Below the pieces are notes generated by a model. That model searched no databases. It had not been told where the DNA came from and saw only the letters and a list, made by a program, of their open reading frames with translations. Shown in pieces: positions 20,801 to 37,625 of a stretch of 64,000 nucleotides of DNA. A program made the position numbers and the translations under genes. This DNA is from Closterium sp. Naga37s-1 (taxonomy: Eukaryota; Streptophyta; Zygnematophyceae; Desmidiales; Closteriaceae): the NCBI GenBank assembly GCA_947471745.1, contig CANJKZ010000425.1, forward strand, positions 1,562,001-1,626,000. The letters run 5' to 3'. Each line of letters begins with the position of its first letter. Position 1 is the first letter of the stretch.

Positions 20801-22731
20801 GCATGTGATATGAAAATATGAGGACAGCAAAAATCCCATGAATTCAGATGTGATCACCCTCACCCCTCCCTGCCACGCCCGTGCTCTCCTGTGTGTGTGT
20901 CATGCGTTGTGAGCAGGTGCTGAAGCACAACGAGGGCACGAGGGACCCGCTACCAGACGGGGAGTATCCCTTCTACGTCCTCATTGAAACGTCTGGCAGC
21001 AACCCTGACCACGACCGGTGGGTGCAGCACATGCATTTATTCGCACACAGCAGTGCACCACGACTGGTGGGTCTGGCACACATGCGCACTCAGCAGAGCA
21101 ATACCTACCAGTCAGTGCCTGCGACATGCATACGAAGGCCCAAATTCGTCTCTGACTTTCCATGAACAGATGTTCGGCTCCCTGGCACCACGCAGCATGC
21201 CTTCCAACAAACCACACCCTCCCAACCACCCTCCTTCCCCCCCGGACACACGCCCCACACCCGTGTGAGCGGCGCCAGGGTGAAGCTGGACGCGTTTCTG
21301 GAGGGCGTGATGGAGGATGGCGCCGTGGAGGACGGCACCGTGGCTCACGATTCTACTCAGGCCGCTGCCATCTGGCACCTGCGCGAGGTGAGATGCGCTG
21401 AGATGTGGTGAGATGCGGTGAGAAGCGGTGAGATGGCACCTGCCAACGTGTTCCTGGAGGGCACTGTGGAGGACGGCACCGTGGCTCATGACTCCACCCA
21501 GGCCGCCGCTCTCTGGGACCTGTGCGAGGTGCGCATAAGAGATGTCAGGCGACTGTGCACGCATGAGTAGCACTGCAAGAAGTAGCTCTTTCATTCCTTC
21601 CTTCCTGCGTGCCATTCTGTCTCCTTTCCCTATGTGTTACGATCAGGGAGTGGCGGAGGCGCTACAGCGAGCAGGCGCAGTGTACAAGTACGACCTGTCA
21701 GTGCCCGTCTCACAGCTGTACGGCCTCGTTGATGAGATGCGCTCCCGCCTAGGTGAGGGGGATAGCCTGGTAGGTTCTTCTCCGAGTCAACTTGTCACGT
21801 TGTCGCCCTTCCTGCACGTTTCTGCCTCTCTGATTTTCATGGTCCCTCTCTCACCTGTCTTCCTTCCCTGTGCCTGTCCATGTTGGCGGGGCACAGAGGG
21901 CAGTGCAGCGCAGGTGGTGGGGTATGGGCATCTGGGCGATGGCAATCTGCACCTCAACATCTCCGCTCCCTCGTATGACGACAAAGTGAGTGCTCCTCTA
22001 TGCTCTTGCTGTCATTCCTCCATTATTCTCCACTGTCCCGCCCGGGTATGTGATGTAAATGAAACAGCAACTCGAGTGCTGAGAATGGCACCCCAGCAAG
22101 GCCACTGGACGCGCCCAAGAGCGCGGCCGTACCCCATGTGTTTGGTCCTCTTATGCGCGCATCTCTCCTTCCCATCCTTCCACATCCCACCTCCATTGAG
22201 CATGGGTGCTCCCATGTGTGCGTGCTGGCATGTGCACCACCCTTCCCTGGCAGTTGTTGGAGCGGATAGAGCCATTCGTGTACGAGTGGGTGGCGGGGCG
22301 GCAGGGCAGTGTGAGTGCGGAGCACGGCCTTGGGCTCATGAAGGCCAACGCCATCCACTATAGCAAGGACCCCCAAGCGGTGCGTTGCTGTCTCTCTGCC
22401 CAGCTCTCCCAAGCTCTGCCTCTTGAGTGCTCGCATAGTATGCTGGTAGCATACCATGCGGCAGCGCAATCAGGCAGCCATTCAACGTGCACATGCAATT
22501 ATCGGGGCAATTGCACATTCACCTGGTACTCAGCTCATCTTCTCTCTGTTGCTGCTTCCATCCAGCTCATCTCCAACACCTCCCTGCCTGGGCTGTACAT
22601 CGTAGCCTCTCGCATTAACCCACCCTGTGTGTCGTGTGCATGGCATGCAGGTGGCAGTGATGAAGAGGGTGAAGGCGCTCTTTGACCCCAACGGCATCCT
22701 CAACCCCTACAAGCTGTTGCCCTCCTCGTGA
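17803..22731 (+). CDS. D2HGDH: D-2-hydroxyglutarate dehydrogenase, mitochondrial, FAD-dependent
   Basis: Twelve exons: 17803-18396, 18775-18822, 19184-19254, 19540-19658, 20243-20338, 20554-20744, 20917-21017, 21279-21387, 21647-21752, 21897-21985, 22254-22379, 22651-22731. They join in phase to 576 residues, close to the plant enzyme (about 560). Start is the ATG at 17803. The first roughly 100 residues are Arg/Ser/Ala-rich, fitting a mitochondrial presequence. FAD-binding (PCMH) motifs are [31 protein letters not shown], and [13 protein letters not shown] across an exon junction. The C-terminal substrate and metal region has [15 protein letters not shown] and [12 protein letters not shown]. 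The family oxidises D-2-hydroxyglutarate to 2-oxoglutarate and passes electrons to ETF in lysine and phytol breakdown. Introns carry four minisatellites, and the exon 7 and exon 8 ends are duplicated. Confidence 0.95.
18635..18770 (+). repeat. GGCATG/GATCATGATGGCATGG array in D2HGDH intron 1
   Basis: A 15-bp-like unit (gatcatgatggcatg) repeats and then decays into ggcatggcatgg just before the acceptor at 18774. It shares the GGCATG core with the UGPase intron 13 array. Confidence 0.8.
18943..19058 (+). repeat. Four tandem copies of a 29-bp unit in D2HGDH intron 2
   Basis: The unit begins gtgcaagatatgcagc and ends accttccctcc. Four copies are nearly identical (one g/a change in the last), about 120 bp after the exon 2 donor. 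Confidence 0.9.
19278..19460 (+). repeat. 14-bp minisatellite in D2HGDH intron 3
   Basis: About 13 copies of gcatgcacacacga. The array begins about 20 bp after the exon 3 donor at 19255. Long ORFs through it (Met-His-Thr-Arg-Ala-Cys repeats) are repeat artefacts. Confidence 0.9.
19673..20007 (+). repeat. 12-bp minisatellite in D2HGDH intron 4 (about 28 units)
   Basis: The unit is ctgctcgtttct. The array starts about 14 bp after the exon 4 donor at 19659 and is almost perfect. It translates as LLVS or as Arg-Ala-Glu-Lys repeats on the opposite strand, neither of which is a real protein. Confidence 0.95.
21009..21070 (+). repeat. Short duplication of D2HGDH exon 7 end and donor
   Basis: ccacgaccggtggg at 21009 spans the exon 7 end and its GTGGGT donor. 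It recurs as ccacgactggtggg at 21058, 49 bp downstream, and the following cacacatgc/cacatgc bases are also similar. Confidence 0.75.
21279..21528 (+). repeat. Diverged tandem copy of D2HGDH exon 8
   Basis: Exon 8 (21279-21387) is followed by an exon-like copy at 21433-21528 with its own GTGCGC donor. Both encode [15 protein letters not shown]; changes are mostly at third codon positions, plus Ile to Leu, His to Asp and Arg to Cys, and five codons fewer. Between them lie about five tandem GTGAGATGCG-like units that repeat the exon 8 donor. The copy is 32 codons, in phase, with a possible AG acceptor at 21431-21432. Confidence 0.85.
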
Positions 22732-23109
22732 CCCTCTGCCTGCCTGCAAGCACGGAGCTATGCTGCAATGCAATGCTCATGCCCCACACAGGGCTCATTA
22801 GTCACCCCTTTTCAACGAGTGATACTTAGCTGCTTCTCCAGAAAGCCTGCAGCAGTGTCTCATGCCAAACGGGCTGCACAATATCCATATAGCCATTTAG
22901 TTCTGCTGCTTCTATTCCTGGCTTATTTCATCCAGCAACAACAATCTCCATTATCACTTCAAAAATATGACTCCACAAGTGATCTTCAACTGGCTAAGAC
23001 CACAAATTTAAAACACTGCGCCTGCATCTCGTATAATGCTGATATGGAAGCAGGACACCTTGCTGCTGGCTCCACGTAAGCTTGTGTAAATGGCACCTTC
23101 CCTGCACGC
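22732..23109. other. Convergent 3' flanks of D2HGDH and UGPase
   Basis: No coding signal. The region is AT-richer around 22900-23040 and must hold both 3' UTRs. Confidence 0.5.
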
Positions 23110-28698
<5,589 letters not shown>

Positions 28699-29285
28699 GG
28701 CTGCGACGTACGCTAGGAGGACGATGCACCCGGCGACAACGAGATGCAGCTTAGAAAGCGGATAAAGGCAGCGAATGTGAGAGATGCTAAGGAGAAGGAT
28801 GCGGAGATGGAGATGAGGTAAGGACACTGATGAGAATAAGGGAATTCAGGGAGATTTGGTCCTGAAATTCGATGTTCAGCCGAATTCAGGCGGCCTTGGA
28901 TTCTCCAGCTCATCCCACACAACACATACCAGCAACATTCAGTCAAGGGGCACCAAAATCCTTCTCGGTTTTGCGCGGTTCTGTCGTCGTCAGAAATGTG
29001 TCAGACGGAATCGCCTGGATGTGTGCTGTGGGGTGGAATTCTTGCAGCATCTTGGGGATTGTCGTCAGAACCGCGCCAGTGACATCATCGAAAGATCCTC
29101 CGTTGATCGAGGCCGTCCACTGCGTGAGATTTTCTGATTTGTTTGAGAAAACAGCGCAACTAACAAAAGCACTACAAAATGTACTCCACACCACAACCAC
29201 AATGTAGAAATTTCGGCTCACCCAATGTTGAATCAGCACTCCCTAAAATCTTGGTATTCGCTCACATGAGCCCCATTTCCTCGAC
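28699..29285. promoter_or_regulatory. Shared upstream region of divergent UGPase and methyltransferase genes
   Basis: A 587-bp interval between divergent starts. It has no coding signal and should hold both promoters and 5' UTRs. Confidence 0.4.
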
Positions 29286-31250
29286 ATGAATCCATCAGCG
29301 CCACTTGCGGCACGCCCACCCACCATGCTTTCTTCATTAAGAACCCCTCTAGGTGCAAATAGGTCTCGAACGATAGGGATTTCATGGAATTTCACGAAGG
29401 ACGTGCTTCATTTAAACACGCCCTCAGGAAAGGTGTGCGGCGACAGGCTGAGGCGGCCCAATTCTAGCGAGCTGTCAACGAGAATTGAGACGGCGACATC
29501 AAAATTCACGGCGGCTAGCGTCTCGCAACAACCATATTCGTTCTCATGCCAAGCGGCACCAGCGGCCTCGTCGCGAGCGGAGCCCAGAGAGCCCGACCTC
29601 GCTGAGTCGCTGCTCCGCGGCCGCAAACTCACCGCCGTCGCTCACCAGTACGCGCGCGCTCCCCTTCCCACCTCTCACTCCCCCTCCCCCTCCCCCTCCC
29701 CCAACCCCCGTGCTTCCGTGTTCCGCCATTCATCCTCCGCCCACCCTCGTTCTATCCGCCCTCCTTCCGCCTGCCGTCCTTTTGTGCGAGCCGGTCAGGT
29801 TGTGGAGAGGAGTGGTGCGGCGCGGCGACACGGTGGTGGACGCGACGTGCGGCAACGGTCACGACACCATGGCCATGGCTGCCCTCGCCCTCGCCCCCGC
29901 ACCACCCAGCGATGGTGAGACCTCGCCTCTCACTGCTCGCAAGCACTGGCCTGCCCTGCCCTGCCCTGCCCTGCCCTGCCCTGCCCTGCCCTGCCCTGCC
30001 CTGCCCTACCCTGCCCTGCCGTGCCTGATGCCAAACCCCTGTGTGCTCCTACATGGCTGCGTGTGGGGGCATGATATGGCACGGGGAATTGAGTTGCACC
30101 GTGCAGGCGAGGCAGGGAGCGCAGGGGAGGAGGTGAGGGGGCGAGTGGTGGCGATGGACATACAGGAGGAGCCCGTCAGCAGAACCCACCGCCTGCTTGC
30201 AGCTGGGCTGTCAGACGCGCAGGTGAGAGGCGCACGGCAACATTTTATCTGTGTGCAATGCTCGTGTGGTGCCCCTGTAGCGGGTCGCAAAACCTGTGCC
30301 TTTGACCCCCTGCACGTGTGCATGTGTGGTGCTCACGCATGAGAGTTTGTGCCACTCGTGCCACTCTCCTCCCCCGCACGACCCCCCCCTCCCTCCCATC
30401 ACATGGCAGATGGCTCACGTGCACACGGTGTGCGCCTGCCACTCCTCGCTGCTCCAACATGTCGCCCCTGGCTCTGCACGGTACCCCCGAGGCCACAGTC
30501 ACTCACACTCCATGCTGAAACTCGTACCGCGCCCCTCTCAGCCATACACCATGCCATGTGTGATCAATGAAGTGTCACCCGCATGCACAACCTTCCACAG
30601 TATATTTTCGTTCCATCTTCTTCATCACTGGTTCCATTTCGCACCCCTTCCCCAATACTCCCCAACGAGCCTCCATGATTCCCCGTTCCCCTCCCTCCCC
30701 TCCCCCCCCCCTCCTTTACCACCTCCTGCCTGCACCACCCCAGACTGGTGGCGTTCAACCTTGGTTACCTGCCTCGGGCCCACCACGCTCCTCCCACCGC
30801 CGCTGCCTCTCCCACCACTGCCCCTGAGGGCATCACGACACAGCCGGGGAGCACGGTGGCAGCGCTGCAGGCAGCAGTGGTAGCGACAGCGGTGGGCGGC
30901 GTGGTCAGTGTCATGGCCTATGTGGGCCACCCAGGGGGCAGGTGAGAGCGCAGGGTGCGGAGGAGGGGCAGTAGATCTGACAGGGGTGAGGTGATTATGC
31001 TTAAAGAATATATGGACCCAAATAACACATTTTGCACATCCTCTGTTATTGATGAAATATGCAATGTCTTCATTCAGCCATTCTCCCTCTCCCTGCTTCG
31101 GACTGCCTTTGAATTTGCCCAAGGGAGGAGTATGACGCTGTAGTGGAGGTGGCAGCGTCTCTGCCTGCTGACTCTTGGGTGTGCTGGGAGCATCGAAGCA
31201 TCAATCGCCCACTTAGCCCCCGATTGGTGCTGATGTGTCGTACACGATGA
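29286..31250 (+). CDS. SAM-dependent methyltransferase, YtqB/MnmM family
   Basis: Six exons: 29286-29647, 29799-29914, 30107-30222, 30410-30480, 30744-30941, 31124-31250. They join in phase to 329 residues. The SAM motif is VVDATCGNGHDTMAMAALA, followed by VVAMDIQEEPVSRT, FNLGYLPRA (family hallmark) and TTQPGSTVAALQAAV, VMAYVGHPGG. These fit the small YtqB family (formerly 'putative rRNA methylase'), whose bacterial members are reported to methylate the wobble 5-aminomethyl-2-thiouridine of tRNA (MnmM). The first roughly 115 residues, before AHQLWRGVVRRGD, are Ser/Arg/Ala-rich, suggesting an organelle-targeting peptide. The ATG at 29286 is the first in frame; Met-14 is an alternative start. 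Substrate and compartment are inferred. Intron 2 holds a CCTGC array. Confidence 0.85.
29949..30020 (+). repeat. 5-bp CCTGC microsatellite in methyltransferase intron 2
   Basis: About 14 copies of ctgcc, beginning about 35 bp after the exon 2 donor. Confidence 0.9.
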
Positions 31251-31869
31251 TTGATGAGCGGTTTGTTCCTGAAGATGCCTAATGTATCATGTTCTTTATT
31301 GTTGCGGTAGTATCCGATTCAGGTCCTTTCCTTGCCCCTCAAAAAGCGCAATTGTATGAAATAGTTGCCTATGATTTTTTCATAGCTCTTGAGTTGAGTG
31401 CTGGATGGTTCTCTGTACACTTCATTGTTCGCTACTAAATTGGAGGCTTTGAGCGAGATGAAAGAGGAATCCATTCGTATCGGAACATGACATCCATCTC
31501 AGGCAGTTTCTGGCAGTGCAGGCATCATCTGTGGGTGTGTCACTGTTCCACGGACTTGTGACATGGCCGACGTGGCGCACGCTGACTGAACGGCTGATGT
31601 AATGAGTTCCTCCTCCACCACTACAGACCAAAATCTCACCTGCCCTTTCTATTGGCTGACTGCTGCGGCTGACGGAGGGTCCAACCCAGCACGCTCGGCC
31701 CTTCCCCCGGAGCTAACATTCGAGGCTTCATCCTTCCGCCTCCTCGAAGTTCTCAAAGGTTCATACGCGCTCGAACAGTAAAACACGGGCGAATGCGGGA
31801 TCTCTTCCGCGTGCTCGCGGAAGCGTTCTGCCCGCGGGGAGCAAATAAACTAAAACCCAATCGGAAGGC
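31251..31869. other. Methyltransferase 3' flank, no gene seen
   Basis: AT-rich sequence without coding signal; the 3' UTR should lie in its first few hundred bases. Confidence 0.5.
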
Positions 31870-32470
31870 ATGCGATTCCGGAGGCATCAACCCTAAAATT
31901 TTAGGGAAAGTATGCCACAAGTAACCAACTTGGGACTCGATAACGTGAATGGTAAAAAAAACCCGAACGGTCACTGTATCGGGTTTTCTGACGGGTTTGG
32001 TAAGCGGGGTCACGGATTCGGTCACTAACAACAGGTACAAAATCACGCGAATGGTCACACATGTAACTCCCGCCAAAAAAACTTGAAACTCAACAAAATT
32101 CCCGCTCGCGCCCAACCAATCTGCGAACTTGTAAAAAAACTAAAACCCAATCGGAATCGGATGCGGTTTGGGAACGGATCAACCCTAAACACCTGGCGAG
32201 TTATGTGTTTAGGGTTGATCATCCGAAAATGCATCCAGGTTCTTTCTGGGTTTCATTTTGTTTTGGCGGGAGTTTCATCTGTGACCATTCGCGTTTTTTT
32301 TTACCAGCTGATTGTGACTGATTCCGTGAAACCCTTTATCAGTCGCGTGAAAACACCCTTTGCAGTGACCGTACCCTTTATTTTTTTACCAAAATTGTTT
32401 TCGGGTCCCATGATGGTTACGAACGGCATATTTTCCCAAAATTTTAGGGTTGAGGCTCCCGAATGAGAGA
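31870..32470. repeat. Long imperfect inverted repeat (foldback/MITE-like element)
   Basis: The left arm (about 31870-32082) and the reverse complement of the right arm (about 32262-32465) align over most of their length. Shared blocks include cctaaaatttt, a tatgcc block, cgcgaatggtcaca and actcccgccaaaa. The centre (about 32137-32220) repeats the left-arm start (actaaaacccaatcggaa) and contains a perfect hairpin: gatcaaccctaaacac at 32177-32192 pairs with 32205-32220. No coding region. A related fragment lies at 45062-45185. Confidence 0.75.
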
Positions 32471-33210
32471 ATTACCGCGGCACGGGCTTTGGCTCCGTGA
32501 AATTTTTATATCGCGCTTCATTTTTTTGAAATCCCGAAAAGCGATCCCTCCACCTTTCATCACACGGTTTCGCGCACTCGTCAGTTTGGCATGGATATAG
32601 CGAGTGTAGATGTCAGTGTAGGGTCAGCTGGAATTTTTCCTCGTATAGCACAATCGAACATCCCCAAAAATATTGGGACCGGACCACCAAGCACGTCGAT
32701 TCCAAACATGCGTGGAAATTGTTCATGCATGCTCGTTGTTCCTTCCAGGTTCCTGAACATAACAAAAGCCGCAGCGCGAACATGGTAAAGAACCAGTCAG
32801 ACACGGCGTGAACATAAGTTTGGAACACTAGACACGTTAGGCTTCAGCACCACCAAAGCCACCTCAGACGCTACCAACGGAACCAATCATGATGTCACAC
32901 GTAACTAAATCAATAAAAACTCGGTATTAATAGCAAGAAGTGTCGATATACACAGAACACTACGTTCCGTTAAGGATTGAATAATGGATAAAACAGCTAA
33001 ATTTGCATATGACATAATCTTTGTAACAGTTGCTAAACAGTAAGTTGTACAATAGTATATAGTAATAGTTTTTTTATTCATAATATTTGTAACAGCTGCT
33101 AAATATTTGATGTACAAACATCAATCATAGCAAATAACCATTATTGTCTCTAAAGATTGAATAAAGTGTGTAACTTTAAGGTGTATCAATAGGCATACAA
33201 ACGTCAGGAG
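32471..33210. other. Intergenic AT-rich sequence, no gene seen
   Basis: The first 100 bp (to about 32570) match 45062-45180 in inverted orientation, so they are part of a dispersed repeat. The rest shows nothing supportable. Confidence 0.5.
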
Positions 33211-34725
33211 GGTATTGTTAGAATCGTAGGCATGAGTAGGAGCCATAGCTAGGTAAGCCCTAGCTAGGCAAGAGAGAATAAGCAAAGGAGGATGTTCACT
33301 AGAAAGCAGCAGGATACATATAGGAAACCCTAGGGGGTTGTACTCGCTATAGAGTACCCCACTGCAGGCTAGAGAACAATAACATTCTGACACACCCCCA
33401 TAGTCAAAGTGGGGTATAATCAGCAGAGCAAGTAGTCCTAGAGCAGGTTCACATGCACAAGTAAAGCTAGGGGCAGTCGCAGAGGGCAAGTGAGGAGGAG
33501 GAGGAACTGTGGAAGGAGAGAAGATGGGAGGCAACGACTGAAGCTGCAGAGGCACGGACACAGGAGCGGCGGACTCAGTGGCTACCGAAGCAAGGGCGAC
33601 GGACTACTGGAGTAACTGGCTCCGCGGCTATAGACGAGCGGCAGGAACAACGGACCCACTGGCGACTGGTGCAACAGGCTCACTGGCTACCGAAGCAAGG
33701 GCGACGGACTACAGGCGCTGCAGGCGACACGACCGCTACCTCCACACAACCTCCTCCAACTGCCCCACACCCTCGACACACACCCCCTGCTGAACCCCTA
33801 ACTCCACTCCTACAGCACCCCCCTTAAACCCTAAACCCTAGGCTCCCACACACCCACCCCCCTCAGCGGCAGTTGCAGCAGTGGGAGACCAGGGAGGAGG
33901 AGGAGCAAGGGGAGTAACACATAACCGCCACCCCCACACTCCTCACCCCCAAACCCTAATTCAGGAGAACGGGCAGCAGTAGGGGTGGGGCACCGTCAGA
34001 AGCACGGGGGACAGCGAGCAGCTCAAGGACAGAGAGGAACGGGCCGCCCACGGGCCTGGCACAGCCCGACGAACCGCGCGCAGGCGGCCCGAGCCGCGCG
34101 CGGGCCTGGCGCAGCCCGTACGGGCCGCGCGCGGGCCTGGCGCAGCCCGTACGGGCCGCGCGCGGGCCGGGCGCAGCCCGTACGGGCCGCGCTCGGGGCT
34201 GGCGCAGCCCGCGCTGGCCAGGACGGGCGACGGGGGACGACGGGCTGGTCCCCGTCGCCCGTCGAAGCGCCCCCCGGGGGCGACGCGCGGACCGACGGGG
34301 CAGAAGGCCGCCGCGCGCCTCGGGGCGCATGGTGGGCAGAGAACCGCCGCACGCCCCGGGGCGCACGGCGGGCAGAAAACTGCCGCGCGCCTCGGGGCGC
34401 ACGGCGGGCAGAAAACCGCCGCACGCTCCGAGCGCGCGGCGGGAAGAGAAATCCGTCGCACGCCACGGGGCGTGCAACACACAGAGTAGCAGCGGAAGCA
34501 GCAGTAGGGCCCACAGGCCAGGAGCGTGAGTGCTCTGAAACCATGTTAGAATCGTAGGCATGAGTAAGAGCCATAGCTAGGTAAGCCCTAGCTAGGCAAG
34601 AGAGAATAAGCAAAGGAGGATGTTCACTAGAAAGCAGCAGGATACATATAGGAAACCATAGGGGGTTGTACTCGCTATAGAGTACCCCACTGCAGGCTAG
34701 AGAACAATAACATTCTGACAGGTAT
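33211..34725 (-). mobile_element. Non-autonomous LTR element N1 (Copia-related, TRIM/LARD-like)
   Basis: Two 177-bp LTRs (33216-33392 and 34544-34720) start TG and end CA, differ at about two sites and are flanked by the 5-bp target duplication ggtat. The element lies on the minus strand: next to the right-hand LTR is a primer site (tggtttcagagc, initiator-Met tRNA type), and next to the left-hand LTR a purine tract (tatgggggtg on the minus strand). The 1.15-kb interior is very GC-rich with tandem modules and codes for no recognisable gag or pol. It is whole as a non-autonomous element and young. Confidence 0.9.
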
Positions 34726-35344
34726 GGAAGAACTACAAAATGCATGCACAACTTGACCATACAGAAAGGATTGAGATACTAGCAAGGTTGACACATAAAT
34801 GTTTGAATACAAATCCACAGAGTGTAAAATCATGCAAGTGGTTGGATTACCCTTTCCAATTTCTTATAGTGATGGCCGTGTTTCGATTGTACCAATGAAA
34901 TGAATGGATGACAACACAAAAAACCTTTCAAATTAAGAAAACATTATAAGCACAATGTTAATATCTTCAACAATAAACAATTTACTGTACATTTTATATC
35001 ATGTTGTATACTTTGTCATCCTAAACTCTGGATTCCTGCAAAATATTGCAAAAGAGTGACCACCGTTATCTCATGTTATTATACAGATATCACAGTGTAT
35101 TTTATTAATGGCCTTGTTTATGAATTCGTTTTTGATACCTCTAGTTGGGCTTTGTTTACATTGTTAATGAAATTTCCTTCTAATATATAGTTGCCATCTA
35201 CTGATTTTTTTTTTGTGAAACTGTCGGGGTATATAGTATCAAATACACAATGATTGTTTCTTCATACTTCAGCATACAGCTGAACATGTTCACTTTGATA
35301 GTATGACGTGGCGCTAACTCATTGGCTGGTAAGTTCTCAAAGTG
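34726..35344. other. AT-rich intergenic sequence between LTR elements
   Basis: No coding signal and no repeat that I can support. Confidence 0.5.
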
Positions 35345-35349
35345 TTAGT

Positions 35350-35479
35350 TGTCAGATTTATATGACAGAGCTACTGTAGGCTATAGTGGGGTAGCACATA
35401 TGGGGTACAGTTTTCTAGGGTTTGCATTTTGTACCCAACTTTCCCTTAGTCATTCTCATTTTTTCCTCGTTTCTTCTCA
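35350..35479 (+). repeat. 5' LTR of Copia element A
   Basis: 130 bp, TG...CA ends, identical to 42721-42850. Contains the AGTGGGGTA...GGGGTACA core shared with the LTR at 60784. Confidence 0.95.
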
Positions 35480-35599
35480 TGGTATCGAGATTCCTAGGGC
35501 CCACCACCACGAAATTTTTTTTCCTGCCCGGAGCGCGCTTCGCTCAGGCCCGAGTCGCGCCCTGGGTGCTCCCCCCCTACCGTCGCGCCCTCGCTAGGC

Positions 35600-36490
35600 C
35601 CCTCACGGCCCCGTCGCGTCGCCCTTAGCGGCCCCCTCACGGCTCGTCGCGCCGCCCCTTACGGCCCTTCGTGCCGCCCTTACGGCCCGTCGCGCCCGTC
35701 GCGCCGCCCTTATGGCCCCTCGTGCCGCCCCTTACGGCCCCTCGCGCCGTCCCTTACGGCCCCTCGCGCGGCCCCTTACGCCCCTTACGGCCCCTCGCGC
35801 GGCCCCTCACGGCCCCCTACGGCTCGTCGCCGCCCTCCGCGGCCCCGCCACCTACCTGTGCGGCCCCACCACCTACCTGTGCGGCCCCGCCACCTACCTG
35901 CGGCCCCGCCACCTACTAGCGGCCCCGCCACCTACCTGCGGCCCCGCCACCTACTAGCGGCCCCGCCACCTACCTGCGGCCCCGCCACCTACCTGCGGCC
36001 CCGCCACCTCCTAGCGGCCCCGCCACCTACCTGCGGCCCCGCCACCTACCAGCGGCCCCGCCACCTACCCGCGGCCCCGCCACCTACCTGTGCTGGCCCC
36101 GCCACCTACCTGCGGCCCCGCCACCTACCAGCGGCCCCGCCACCTACCGGCGGCCCCGCCACCTACTAGCGGCCCCGCCACCTACCTGCGGCCCCGCCGC
36201 CTCCTCTCAGCGGCCTCGCCGCCTCCTCCCAGCGGCCCCGGGCGCCGCCCTCTCAGCGGCCCCGCCGCGCCGCCAAGCAGCCGAGCCGCCCAGCCGCCGA
36301 GCCGCCCGGCAGCCGAGCCGCCCAGAAGCCGAGCCGCCGAGCCGCCCAGCAGCCGAGCCGCCGAGCCGCCCAGCAGCCGAGCCGCCGAGCCGCCCAGCAG
36401 CCGCGCCGCCGAGCCGCCCTGCAGCCGAGCCGCCGAGCCGCCCAGCAGCCGAGCCGCCGAGCCGCCCTGCAACCGAGCCACCCGAGCCGC
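35600..36490 (+). repeat. GC-rich repetitive leader of Copia element A
   Basis: Three successive repeat types occur: cccctcacggcccc-like units (about 35600-35830), about 18-bp gcggccccgccacctacc units (about 35840-36200) and gccgagccgccgagccgcc units (about 36270-36480). ORFs through them are composition artefacts. Confidence 0.85.
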
Positions 36491-36566
36491 CCTGTCCGGT
36501 AAGAGCAGCGCCTCTTTCACAGCACTGCCCTCACCCTACTGTTTGCGCTGCTAGTCTACGGCTGTC

Positions 36567-37593
36567 ATGGCTACCCCTAGTGTCCTCGCTTTTGATGTTG
36601 AGGGTCGGGCCATTGACTTTGACGTCTGGATAGATGACCTGCAGCTTTTCTTACAGTGCGACAGAGCAGACGGCCTCTCCCTCTTTGACCTCACTTCTGG
36701 TGCCTCCCATGCCCCCGCTGCTGATGCTGACGCCACTGTTCGCTCACAGTGGGCCACGCGCGATGCTGCTGCACGTCTTGCTGTGCGTCGCCACCTGCCT
36801 ACCTCTGAGCGTGCGCACTTTAGCCAGTACAAGAGTGCTCACACCTTGTACGACGCTGTAGTTGCGCGCTACTCCTCCCCTGCCACTGCTGCACTGAGCC
36901 GCCTCATGCTACCGTACCTCTTCCCTGACCTTGCTGCCTTTCCCACAGTCGCTGACCTCATTACGCACCTCCGCACTAGTGACACTCGCTACCGCGCTGC
37001 GCTTCCTGCTGAGTTCTGCGCCAAGAACCCCCCCCCCCATGTACATCACCCTCTACTACATAGTCACCCGGCTCCCTGACTCCCTTCGCGAGGTCAGGGA
37101 CCACTTCCTCTCAGTTTGCCCCACCACTCTCACCGTTGACCTCCTCGAGAAGTCCCTCCTAGCAGCAGAGAAGAGCATAGTCGCTGTAGGAGCCTCTCGT
37201 CGTGACCCTCGCACCCCCATCTTTGAGGGGTGTTCCCCCTCCCCCCTTTTGCCCTCTGTTGCCTCTGCTGCTGCGGCCGACCTCGTTGGGCTTGAGTCGG
37301 TCGGTGCGGCGTCTACCCCTAGCGGGAGACGCCGCCCTGGCAAGGGCAAGGGGGGCAGGGGCACTGGAGGAGCTAGCGGGGGCGGTGGAGGCGGCGGTGG
37401 AGGCAGTGGAGGGGGTGGGGGTGGCGGTGGGGGTGGTGGTGGGGGTGGAGGTGTCGGTGGCGGCGGTGGAGGCGGAGGCGGCGGCGGCGGTGGCGGTGGG
37501 AGCGGAGGTAGCGGCGGTGGAGGAGGAGGCGGCGGAGGAGGTGGAGCTGGTCGGGGTGGCGCTGCGCAGAGGGTTGGCTCCGGTGGTGGTCAG

Positions 37594-37625
<32 letters not shown>

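Noticed and set aside
33815-33845. Telomere-like ccctaaaccctaaaccctag
   Set aside because: Only two to three units, inside a young LTR element; too short for an interstitial telomere.
35671-36554. Pro/Ala/Arg repeat ORFs upstream of gag
   Set aside because: Composition artefacts of the repetitive Copia leader, with no family signature.
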